Assembly (NCBI GenBank): GCA_012862575.1
Contig: BLSF01000027.1
Location: 1 to 64,000, forward strand
Source: Parietichytrium sp. I65-24A
Taxonomy: Eukaryota > Sar > Bigyra > Thraustochytrida > Thraustochytriidae
DNA length: 64,000 nt
Reading direction: 5' to 3'
Every line of letters begins with the position of its first letter. Position 1 is the stretch's first letter. Below are positions 19,127 to 29,000 of the stretch, in pieces. A program made the position numbers and the translations under genes. The notes below the pieces were generated by a model, which made no database searches, was not told the DNA's origin, and worked only from the letters and a program-made list of their open reading frames with translations.

Positions 19127-22100
19127 ATGGGACGCAGGACGAGGGCGAGGAGCTGGTCCGCCAAGGTGTGCTTGACCTTGGTGCTCTCGGCGGCGGTGTT
19201 GGCAGGCGCAGTCGACACGAAAGCGAAGCAGAGGTCCGGCGTGTTCGAGTTTGGCGAGCAGGATGGCTTGCTGTGCGACGCCAAGGTGATCGAGGTCGCC
19301 AACGAAGAGTATTTGGGCAAGCTGCTTCGCGAGCTGGTCAACACAACGTTCTTTAGATTATTCAGAGTTCAACTTGATGGGCCATGCCCGTTGGACCCTC
19401 CGAAGAATGAGCCAGAAGAAACCTCGCTGTGCACTGGGGATCCAAGCGTGTTTGGCGGCATGCCTAGCTTTGCGAGTGCTTCAAGTTCTGCAGAGAGCAA
19501 GAAGGACAGCAGCTGCGCGGTGGAGCACACGCCGGTGGACATGAGACTCTCTCCCACGGAGGATAGCAGTTTACAAAGCTCAAGCGAAGACTGCTCGGAC
19601 GACGGGCTTCCCACCTTTTGGTTAGATTTATGCTCCAAACTGCCGTTCAAACATCCCAGTGAGGGATATGTAAATCTACAGCTAAATCCGGAAACGTACA
19701 CTGGCTATAATGGAACAAAGGAGTGGGCGGCCATCTACAGCGAGAACTGCTTTGAAGACAAGGAGAACTTGATGTGCTACGAAGAGAGGTTCCTGTACCG
19801 TCTCCTCTCTGGCATGCACGCAAGCATCAACTTGCACATCTCGGATCAATATTACCCACCACGCAAAGGAGTGCGCACAAAATGGGAGCCGAATTTGGAA
19901 AGGTTTGAGCGCCAGTTTGTAGGATTCGAAGACCGGTTTAAAAATCTCCAGTTTGCATTTGTTGTGATGCTCCGTGCCATCCGCCGCGCAAGCCCTGCTT
20001 TAGAGAAGCTGAACTACGATGCATTTAGTGCCGAGGATTCTTATCGGACCAAGTCTCTTGTGAAGCTGTTTCTGGACGCACACGTGCTCAGCTCCTGCGA
20101 GGGAGTATTCGAGGCGTTCGATGAGTCTCTGCTTTTCGAAGACGCGGAGAACCAGAGGAGCTCGACACTATCCAACCTGAAGCATAGGTTTAAGGGGATC
20201 TTCCATAATATCTCGAGCACCTTTGATTGTGTAAAGTGCCAGAAGTGCAGGCTCCATGGCAAAATGCAACTCCTTGGGATCGGAACGGCAATAAAGGTTT
20301 TGCTTCTCCCAGAAGATTTAATCGTGAACAACCTCAGCCGCGAGGAAGTTGTAGCAGTTTTCAATACCCTTGAGAAGTTCAGCACGGCGATCGAGATTTA
20401 CAACAGGTTTCGCAAAGAACTCTTGAATCGCGACGCCAAGTCTCTCATCGGGCACCAGGGCGATGACGCTCAGGCTGCTGCTCTTCGCGCTATTCTAAAA
20501 GCGGTGAAAAAAGGGTCGCTCTCAGCGGAAAGCGAAGATATGCTGGTCGATGCTACTCTGGCAAAGGATGAAAGTGTTCTGCTCCTTGCGACCGAGTTTG
20601 CCATGAATGACGAGGAACAACGCTTTGTTCGGCATGCGGTGCGCTGGCTGACAAACAATGGAGTAGGCTTGAGTGCTCAAGACGAGGCGATTCCGGACGC
20701 AATCATTGTAGGCGCAGGTCTTTCCGGCCTCGCTGCTGCTATCTCTATTCTCGACCGGAATGGCACTGTTGTGCTCATCGATAAAGAGGCAGTAGCCGGC
20801 GGAAACTCTGCCAAAGCTTCTAGCGGGATCAACGGAATAGATGACTCAAGCATTAACGTGTACAACGATAGCGTCCAGCTGTTCAGAGACGATATTCTCC
20901 GAGGTAGTGGACATGCTGCCGAGTTTAAAACAAACCCGCTCGTTGATGTCCTCTCGAAAGGTAGTGTGGATTCGCTCGAGTGGTTACGCACCAGAATTGG
21001 CCTGCCTTTGGAGGAAGTCGGTCAGCTTGGGGGCCACTCGAGGCCCCGTACCTGGCGGCCGTCTACAGGCCTCGCGGGGTCGGAGATTATCGCCGGGCTT
21101 AATAAGGTCTTGAAGAACTTGGTTCAGACCCTACCACCTGAGCGGTTCAAATTCTTAAAACAAAGTCGTGTCACCAAGATTGTTGAGGAAGATGGGACAT
21201 TGAAGGGGGTGGAAGTTTTGGACCTCAAGTCCAACTCCACATCATTCGTAAAGGGCAGTGCTGTTCTCCTGTCCACGGGCGGGTACAGCTATCAGCACGC
21301 AGAGGGCGCACTGCTCTCCGAAATTCGGCCGGATCTCAAGAACTTCGGCACCACCAATGGTCAATTCGCAACAGGTGACGGGATCAGGATCGCAAAGAGT
21401 CTTGGCGCCGCAACGATTGACATGGACCAGGTGCAGATCCACCCTACGGCGTTTATCGACCCGAAGGACCGAAAGAATCCGCTGAAAACTCTTGCTGCCG
21501 AATTGCTCCGCGGAGTTGGCGGAGTCATCCTTCTTCCAAATGGCTCCCGATTTGTTGACGAGCTTCAGACACGAAAATTCGTTTCTGAGAAGATGCTTGC
21601 GAGCCAGCCTAATGTCGAGCAGCCGGAGTTCTTGTTGCTTCTGAATGAAGAGAGCGCGTCCAAGGCGCCCAAGCACATTCCGATGTACAAACGGAAAGGC
21701 TTGATGCAAGAGTTTCACAGCTTGGGTGACCTTGCCGATGCCTTTAACATGCCTCTGAGCACTTTGCAGGAGACCTTGGCCAAGTACGATGAAAGTGCAG
21801 CCGATCTTGATGCACACCCGGATCCGTTCAATCGCACTGTGTTTCCGGCAGGGTCTATGTCTGCCTCGAAGGCGTACTTTGCTGGATGGATTACTCCCGC
21901 TATACACTATAGTAAGTTGAATTGAGGGGCGAATATCTGCTTCTGTACGTTGTGTGCTTTACTGACGCAAGTGTGCTTGTGTCCTTTTTATACAGCTATG
22001 GGAGGTCTTCGGATTAACCAGGAAGCTCAAGTACTCTCGGAAACTGATGGCCGCCCCCTGCTAGGAGGTAAGGTGTATGCTGCTGGAGAAATAACTGGTG

Positions 22101-22477
22101 GCATACACGGAGAGAACCGCCTGGGCGGAAACGGGCTGACAGAGTGCGCAGTGTTTGGAAGGCACGTCGGCCTGCATATACCAATCGTTTCTGCGAGCAG
22201 CAAGATGTCCACCTCCAAAGCTGGTGCCGCTGCAAGTGAAGGCAAGGGCAAAAGCTCCAAAAAGTTCAGCCTGAGTGACGTGAAGCAGCACGCGTCTGAT
22301 GAGGATTGCTGGGTTGCCATAAACGGATCTGTGTTCGACTTTACAGACTTCATTGAACACCACCCCGCGGGACCAGAGGCCATCTCAAACCTTTGTGGAT
22401 CAGATGGTTCGACCGAATTTTTGGAGATTCATAGCTTGAACTTGCTTGAAGATTTCGATCCAATCGGAAGCTTGTAG
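19127..22477 (+). CDS. ERO1 sulfhydryl oxidase - fumarate reductase - cytochrome b5 fusion
   Basis: Two exons, 19127-21911 and 21996-22477. The intron is 84 bp (ATA|GTAAGT ... TACAG|CTATGG); splicing restores PAIHYTMGGL and gives 1088 residues. The ATG at 19127 is the first in frame and starts a signal peptide (basic 1-13, hydrophobic 14-28). Residues 40-433 are ERO1: NPETYTGY; SGMHASI with S228 and H231 for FAD; and the active site C368-x2-C371-x2-C374 followed by RLHGK and GIGTAIK. Residues 524 to about 990 are a soluble fumarate reductase: GAGLSG FAD loop (529-534), H772 (QIHPT), E792/R795 (ELLRG), R816 (QTRK), H927 (AIHY) and R970 (GENRLGG), the set expected for fumarate reduction. Residues 1020-1088 are cytochrome b5 with haem ligands H1051 (HPAG) and H1074. 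No membrane anchor or KDEL is seen. Predicted role: an ER enzyme passing electrons from PDI thiols to fumarate. Confidence 0.93.
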
Positions 22478-22796
22478 CTTGTTTTTCACTATCAATCGCT
22501 ACGTACGAGCTTCGGCATGCTTCGGCCATGGATTGTCCTCACCAAATTTTGTGAATGCCGCAACTTCCTCAAGCAAAAAGGTCACGAGCCTCATCAGGGA
22601 TTTAATTTTATTTTTTATTTTTTTAAAATAAACTCGAAAAAAAAAAAAGAAGAGCAATGTCAGAAAATAGTCTTGTCAATCAATTTTACCAGATAAAAAG
22701 AGGCACTAGTCCAGGCGGAGACTTGTGAAGCTGTTTTTTTTGGCTCATTGGTTCCCGAGTCCACAAGCTCATCCAAAAAACTTGGAAACAAACCAC
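22478..22796. other. Convergent 3' intergenic region
   Basis: This lies between the stop codons of the ERO1 fusion (+) and the sirtuin (-). It is A/T-rich with homopolymer runs near 22605-22650, as expected for 3' untranslated and polyadenylation sequence. No gene is seen. Confidence 0.5.
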
Positions 22797-25226
22797 TCAT
22801 TCCGAGGGTTTGGGTTTCTTCAGCTCGGAGGTGTCGGCAACATTCTCCAGGTTTCTCTTTCTATCATTCAGAATCGGAGCATTTGGATCGCATATCTCAC
22901 TGTCAGTTACAATTCTGTTCTTTGCTTGTGCACTTTCCGTAGCACGGAGATCGTTAGTACCGTCGACGTCGGGTTGCTTTTTCGCTTGCAAAGCCTCTGT
23001 AGCAGGAGCGGCTCCTTCATCCTCGCTGCTACTATCATCATCGCTGTCATCATCATCGCCGTCATCGTCGTAATCCTCTGCATCGCTATCCACTCCACCA
23101 TGAAACAAGAATCTATACGGGCGAGTTTCACTCTGCGTGAAACTTTTTTCGAGTTTCTGAACTGGGACCGTGGTATCCTCGTCGTGCGAGGCCAGAGTCC
23201 AGCCGAGGTGCTCGGCAAGCGCTGCGACCACATTGTCGCAATTTCCGAGCAACTCGGCGTCAAATTGATGCGGCTTGGCGACAAGCTCCCTATTAATCAA
23301 AATCTGAGGAACATTGGAATCCACCATTTCAATGATCTTAGAGACTGGCGCGACCTTTAGACTGGTCCCCATAACCAGCACAAGGTCGCAGGATTCTATA
23401 TCTTGCTCGATCTTGGCAAAGAATTCCTTCGGCAGAGATTCGCCAAAGAAGACAATGTCAGGTTTCATGACCCCCCGGTCATATACCAAGTCTACGAATG
23501 GCAATTCATCCATGCGGATGAATTTTGGAGGCGGTTGCTGAGTCGGTAGAGCGCTACTCTCTGTCTCAGACTCGCTTTCAGCAATAGGCGCTTCCACGAC
23601 GTCGTGCGCCTCATTCTGCGCAAGAGAGTCATCGCCAGCACGATCACTGCTCGAACTTGAGGAGTTTTTTCTCGAAACATCACCTTCGTCTTGCTTATCG
23701 ATCATGTCATTTGATCGTGGGGAAGATGAACTTGGGGCCGCATCTCTTGATGAATTCGAGGGGAGTGAAGTGGCGTTTTCGACGTGCTCTTTGGAGCCGA
23801 GCGCCACTTTCGCGTCTGAATCAACTTGCGAAACCGAAAGCCCATCTGCAGGTAAAGTTTGGTTGTCTACGTAATTGATGGCGTTGCTTTGATGATCCAA
23901 ATCAGCAACAACATTGGCGTCTTCCTCCGACAACCTCAGCGCACTATGCGAAGATGGCGCAGATACGCGTAGTTCTTCACGACTGGTTTCGAAGCTGGCT
24001 GCTGGTTTCGTGCCTCCCATGGCGCTCACAGGAGTACAACACAAGCTGTTGTTCCGAGAAATGGACGGGTCGAGTGAAAAGGTGGGGCTGTGAGGAGGTA
24101 ACAGACCTTCAAGCTCACTGGCCAGGCTATTGCTCCTCTCTGACGCCCGACGGTACGGCCCGACGGGCGCGCTTCCTCCAAAAACCTGCCTCGTGGATGT
24201 AAACGGAGAGTCTGGCTCAACAACCCCCGCTGGGCCAGGCTTTGATGGAGAGATCTGATGATTGGTGTGTACCGACAGCCCAGGCCTCCGCTGGCCAGGG
24301 CGAGTTGGGCCTCTGCTCTTGTGCCCATGGGCTTGCACCACGTCTCGGGGTTCTTTGATGTCATTCGTGCCCTCCTTTGTCTCGCTGGCCCCGTCGCTCA
24401 CCTGATGACCATGTGTGCCGGACTCCTTCGCGGGGCGGTTCCGAGGAGAAGCACTATCAAGCTCAGATTCAGACTCGGACTCGCTCGACGTTGAGAACTG
24501 CCATTCTCCCGGACGAAAGCCTCTCAAGTGCGGATCGCGCAGAGCATACTCGAGCATCAACGACGGAGGTGGCGATTCAGCGCACCGAGGGCACAAGGGC
24601 GACACGCCTTGCATGATGTCATCCTTAATGGCTGACCCAGGGCACTTGTAGGAGCATCGGGTGCAGGTGGCTGTTGAAAAGGAGCCGTGGCACTGCAAAA
24701 CGCGTGTGATCCCAGCAACCTCTTCCAATGTGTCAATGTTCTGAGTATAGTTTCTGTGCAGCTGGTCGCTCGATTCAAGCTTGCTGATGAATCGATGTGT
24801 GGGCGCAGGGCGGTGGGTGCCTGGCCATAGCTTTCGAGCAAAGTCATAGAAAGGCTTCGTGTTTCTGCGAAAGTACCGTATCGCAAACAAGTCTTGCGGA
24901 TCGCTGAGCTTGTAGCCGTCCAGCATGCTGTACACGCCATCTGCGCTACGAAAGTCTGGGATGCCACAGCTGGTGGAGATACCAGCGCCGGTGAGAACTA
25001 GGATGCGCTTCGCGTTCCGAATGACATCCACGACTTGAGCAAAGGACTCTAAGGGCTTCCGCTTTCGCTTTGGTGTCTGTGATAACTTGAGTTCACGCAA
25101 CAGCCCAAGGAAGTCCGAGGGGCTCATGTTTTGTACAATCTCCAGCGTCTCCGGATCATCGATTAGATTCTCAGTGAACGGGTGATCCGGGTACAGATTC
25201 ACGAGCAACCTCAGTCGTTCGCCCAT
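22797..25226 (-). CDS. Sir2-family NAD-dependent deacetylase with large internal insertion
   Basis: The protein has 809 residues in one exon. The catalytic core is class I-like (SIRT1/Sir2 type). GAGIST (80-85) and GIPDFRS (88-94) bind NAD, TQNIDTLE (161-168) and the catalytic H180 (QCHGSF) follow, and zinc cysteines are C188, C191, C212 and C215. The core then breaks off into about 370 residues of Ser/Glu/Pro-rich, apparently disordered sequence. It resumes at MKPDIVFFGE (587-596) and GTSLKVAP (620-627). The tail after 680 contains a run of Asp/Ser/Glu and a Lys-rich end, suggesting nuclear localisation. The insertion carries many possible Ser/Thr phosphorylation sites and sits at the end of the zinc module, so it need not disrupt the fold. 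Probable role: deacetylation of histones or other nuclear proteins. The gene is head-to-head with LCB2. Confidence 0.9.
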   Translation of the reverse strand: MGERLRLLVNLYPDHPFTENLIDDPETLEIVQNMSPSDFLGLLRELKLSQTPKRKRKPLESFAQVVDVIRNAKRILVLTGAGISTSCGIPDFRSADGVYSMLDGYKLSDPQDLFAIRYFRRNTKPFYDFARKLWPGTHRPAPTHRFISKLESSDQLHRNYTQNIDTLEEVAGITRVLQCHGSFSTATCTRCSYKCPGSAIKDDIMQGVSPLCPRCAESPPPSLMLEYALRDPHLRGFRPGEWQFSTSSESESESELDSASPRNRPAKESGTHGHQVSDGASETKEGTNDIKEPRDVVQAHGHKSRGPTRPGQRRPGLSVHTNHQISPSKPGPAGVVEPDSPFTSTRQVFGGSAPVGPYRRASERSNSLASELEGLLPPHSPTFSLDPSISRNNSLCCTPVSAMGGTKPAASFETSREELRVSAPSSHSALRLSEEDANVVADLDHQSNAINYVDNQTLPADGLSVSQVDSDAKVALGSKEHVENATSLPSNSSRDAAPSSSSPRSNDMIDKQDEGDVSRKNSSSSSSDRAGDDSLAQNEAHDVVEAPIAESESETESSALPTQQPPPKFIRMDELPFVDLVYDRGVMKPDIVFFGESLPKEFFAKIEQDIESCDLVLVMGTSLKVAPVSKIIEMVDSNVPQILINRELVAKPHQFDAELLGNCDNVVAALAEHLGWTLASHDEDTTVPVQKLEKSFTQSETRPYRFLFHGGVDSDAEDYDDDGDDDDSDDDSSSEDEGAAPATEALQAKKQPDVDGTNDLRATESAQAKNRIVTDSEICDPNAPILNDRKRNLENVADTSELKKPKPSE

Positions 25227-26660
25227 CCTGGGCCAGATTGTCAGTTGCAGAGCTACTCTCCGCCAACTACCACTCGAACGGTCCCTTTAAATTTATTTAA
25301 AAAGAGAACTTGAAATGTGCTTCGCAGACTATCCCTGAACACACACGCAACTCCTTCATCGGCAACGGAACCCACGGAACCCACGGAGCCCGCAGAACCC
25401 AGCGCCAGCCCTCCGGTTCTCCTCCCCACACCTTAATAATTAACTACCTAAAACTACAGTACGGCCGGAGAACAAACGAACCGCGGCGAACAGCGGGAAG
25501 GCACCGAGCGGCGCACAGCCTCGCGGAGGGGGTGCGCGGCTGTGCGGAGCGTCTCCAGTGCGCGGGAAGAGCGGGGCGGCAAGGGCGGAGGGGTTAGTGG
25601 GAGCCGCGGGAAACGGAGTCCGCCTCGCCGATCTCGAATGGGTTCCCCGACAGAGTCGCTTCCGGCTGCTCGTCCTCGCGCTCCGTAGTCGACGCTGTAC
25701 TGAGATTACAGGCGCTCATGTCTCAGTCAAGCAAGTGCGGGAAGCGAACAAAGAGGAACTTTCGTCCTGTCCTCTGCTTCTTACCTTACCACTCCTACTG
25801 TCTCTAGTACCTCATCATGGTCTTAAGCGGTAGACCCCACTAAGTCGGTGGGTAGCGTTGCTTACTATTGCTCACTACTGGAAACTATCGCTGGTAAGTA
25901 CTTACATGGAAACCTTGCCACATAAGAGTTCTTACCGAAACGGTGCCATCAGTGATGGTTCTACTGGTAAGTAATGAGAAGCGCTAGGCGAACGATACTG
26001 GCCCGGTTAGTACGGTGACGTCCGTCACGTCAGTCAGTCAATGGATGTACCAGTAACGCCATGAAAAGAATAGCCATTGCGTGTAGCACGCCTACTGTAA
26101 ACGATGGACGGCTAAAGTAGCACACTCAGTGCTGGACATCCTATTCTGTTCTTACCACAGTATGTCTAATTGTAGCTAACTAAAACGGTGGTCGTCTCGG
26201 ATCAAGTCGGAGAGCAATCAGTTCCTTCATAGGAGTGCTACCAGCACCGCCTACGGCTCCTCTCTACCAGCGTCTACCTGTCAGTCCTATCGAGCGGTCT
26301 TAGGCCCGGAGCCTGTTCCGTATTCCGCATACCCGGGGACTCGCTCTCCGTTCTCACCATTTTCGGTAATCATAGTGCAGTGCCAACAATAGGCGACCGC
26401 GCGTGCGCCTTCATCTGACATTTACAACTCGCAAGTGAGAGACATCCAGAGACACTCGGAATGACTCGGAGGCAAATGCGCTAAGAGAATTGCTATGCGT
26501 CCCCCTGATGGGCCCGTTTCAGTCACTCAGTCACTCAGTCAGTCACTCAGTCAGTCGGACGAGGCAGTTGTGCGCGGCGCTGCGTGGGCGCACCGAAGAG
26601 AGAAATCTCCTTCGTGAAATCGTAGGCGGGCGAGCGGCTCGGTCCGGTGCGGGCGCAAGT
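25227..26660. other. Divergent promoter region, sirtuin and LCB2
   Basis: About 1.4 kb between two divergent ATGs. No gene is supportable. The centre (25800-26400) has the TAC/GTA/CTA-rich texture seen in other intergenic regions of the window. An ACTCAGTC-type repeat lies near the LCB2 end (26522-26556). Confidence 0.5.
26522..26556. repeat. CAGT/CACT tetramer-type repeat
   Basis: Alternating CAGT and CACT words form a short array (CACTCAGTCACTCAGTCAGT pattern) about 105 bp upstream of the LCB2 start codon, probably in the 5' untranslated region. Confidence 0.75.
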
Positions 26661-28477
26661 ATGGGCGGGAAGAAGACTGGTGGCGCGAGTAGGAAGCGTT
26701 CAAAGTCCATCTCCGACCTCGCGGAGCCAGCGCAGAGCTCGCTGGTGCAGCTGTCCACGTACTTTACGTATGTAATCGCCCTGCTTGCGGGGCTCTGCTA
26801 CGACCTCACCGATGTGGTTATGGGGGTAAGTTGAAGGAGGGGACGGCGTTTTGAACTGGGGCGCGCACGATTCTGACCCTGCTCTTTTATGCTCCGATTG
26901 ATGTACTTGATGTATTTGATGATTGATTTTCGTGGCATGCGTTTCCGTGCCACTTGCAACAGAGGAATAAGCACATCGACCCTGACGGCTATGCCCCTTT
27001 GGTCCGCGGCATCGACTCCTTTTATAGCCGCCGATTGTAAGTCAAGTGGTTGGCAATTGGAAATGGCAATGACATGGCACTTTGTTTCTATTCTCATTTT
27101 CGTGGTGCCGGGTTCATCGACCATGATGTGAAGACTCTTGTCTGACAACAAAGCATACTTTGTTTTTTGTTTTGCATTGGAACTCTACGAATAAAAAACC
27201 ATCTCAGAGCGAGCCGTCTTTGGCGATGCTTGAACAACGTCGTGCCTGGGCCACCTGGAGCAGTGATTGAGGTTGTTGAGCGGGAGAGAGATGAGCGAAC
27301 AGGCAAGCAGCGTCTAACCAACCGGAGGAAAAAGTGTCTCAATCTGGGCTCATACAACTATCTTGGTTTCGCTGATGACTGGCAAAACACGTGCAGAGAA
27401 CGTGTGATGGCCACTTTGCATGAGCAAGGTGTCAGCTCTTGCGCGTCTGCAATCGAAGGCGGATTCTTTAGTGTGCACGAAGAACTTGAGAAACGAGTTG
27501 CAAAGTTTGTGGGCAAGGAGGACTGTCTGGTCTTCAACATGGGCTATAATACGAATGCATCTGCGATCCCTGCACTCTTTGGCAAAGGCTGTTTGTTGGT
27601 CAGCGACACCCTTAACCATTGCTCAATCGTAAACGGCTCCCGCGCGTCTGGTGCCACAGTTCGCGTGTTTAGGCACAACGACACTGAGCATCTTGACCAC
27701 GTGCTCAGAGCTGCCGTCATCGAAGGACAACCAATGACTAACAGGCCATGGAAAAAAATTATGGTCATGGTTGAAGGTGTGTATAGCATGGAAGGGGAGG
27801 TGTGCGAATTGGCAGGAATCGTCGCAGTCGCAAAAAAGTACAAGGCATACATGTACGTCGACGAGGCACACTCGATTGGCGCGCTCGGTGCAACCGGACG
27901 AGGAATCTGCGAGTATGCTGGCGTAAATCCTGAGGATATCGACATTTTAATGGGAACGTTTACAAAGTCTTTCGGTGCGATGGGGGGTTACGTTGCTTCA
28001 AGCAAGGAGTTTGTGGACTACCTGCGCTCGCACAGCACTGGAAACGTCTTTGCGTCTTCTATGTCGCCTGTAGTGGCCCAGCAAATTATCACCTCTTTAA
28101 GGATCATCGATGGAGAGGACGGCACAAATCTGGGGCAGACAAAGCTGAAGAGCATCCGCGACAATGCAAATTACTTTAGAAATGAGCTGATCAGCATGGG
28201 CTGTCAAGTTCTTGGCGATGAAGGCTCTCCTGTAATTCCACTCATGCTCTATGTGCCGACTAAAATCGAGATGTTCCATCAAATGTGCATGGAGCGTGGA
28301 ATTGCAGTCGTAACGGTCGGTTTCCCTGCGGTGCCCCTCAATGGTGCCCGGACTAGATTTTGCGTGAGCGCGGCGCACACACGAGAACAGTTAGAGGACG
28401 CTGTGGAGAAGATCCGCGAAGTGGTGGATGTGCTTCGATTGCGATACAATGAGCAAGATTCTTTGTTAGGTTTGTGA
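26661..28477 (+). CDS. LCB2: Serine palmitoyltransferase subunit 2 (LCB2)
   Basis: Three exons: 26661-26825, 26963-27036 and 27208-28477. Introns are 137 and 171 bp, both with GTAAGT donors. I chose the last acceptor (CTCAG|AGC) because the resulting stretch FYSRRLASRLWRCL keeps the exact family spacing up to PGPPGA. The protein has 502 residues, the usual size. Exon 1 gives a basic leader and a membrane helix (about 34-48), as in LCB2. The PLP fold follows: LNLGSYNYLGFA, a DEAHS motif binding the cofactor (298-302), and the Schiff-base lysine K333 in TFTKSFGAMGG. It condenses L-serine with an acyl-CoA to 3-ketosphinganine in the ER membrane, with LCB1 as partner. LCB1 is not in this window. 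Confidence 0.95.
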
Positions 28478-29000
28478 TTAAAACACCAGTTTCTCATTAT
28501 GTACTTTTATTTCCCCGATTCGCACTTACTTTTCTGGTCAATCACGGTCGCCGCTCTTCACGCGCGTCCTGCAGATTAAGCTCTGAAACTTTAGCTGGTG
28601 GACGTGTTGGCGGCCAAATCGTTCGGCGAATACGGTGACCAACTTGAAACGGCGTGTGTGAACCAGGAGAGTCGACAAGCTCGATAGAAGAGAAGGGTCC
28701 TGGTTCTCGATTCGCAACAAAAACATGAGTGATCCCCTTGTCTGACAGAGTACAGAGAGTTGGGCTAAAGCATCGTTGAAGGGGAGGGTTTGCTTGATTT
28801 AAATGGATGGGTTTTTTGTTTATTTTATAAAAGAATTGCGCCGAAGACGCGGCACTTGGGGATGCTGACTTGTCCAATTGATCTACAAAAAGCAGTCATG
28901 AATGACTCACTGACATGGTGCAGCCGACCATGTGTCGTTCTTACGCAGAAGAACAGCGCGGGATGGGGATTGCTGACTACAGACACTCTTCACTAGCTCT
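28478..29000. other. Convergent intergenic region, LCB2 and ribonucleotide reductase
   Basis: Between two stop codons, presumably 3' untranslated sequence. A minus-strand open frame at 28542-28877 starts only at TTG and has no recognisable domain. Confidence 0.4.

Noticed and set aside
21912-21995. Stop codon after HYSKLN as the true end of the ERO1-fumarate reductase protein
   Set aside because: The stop lies inside a GTAAGT...TACAG intron. Splicing restores the conserved HYTMGGL and the rest of the active site.
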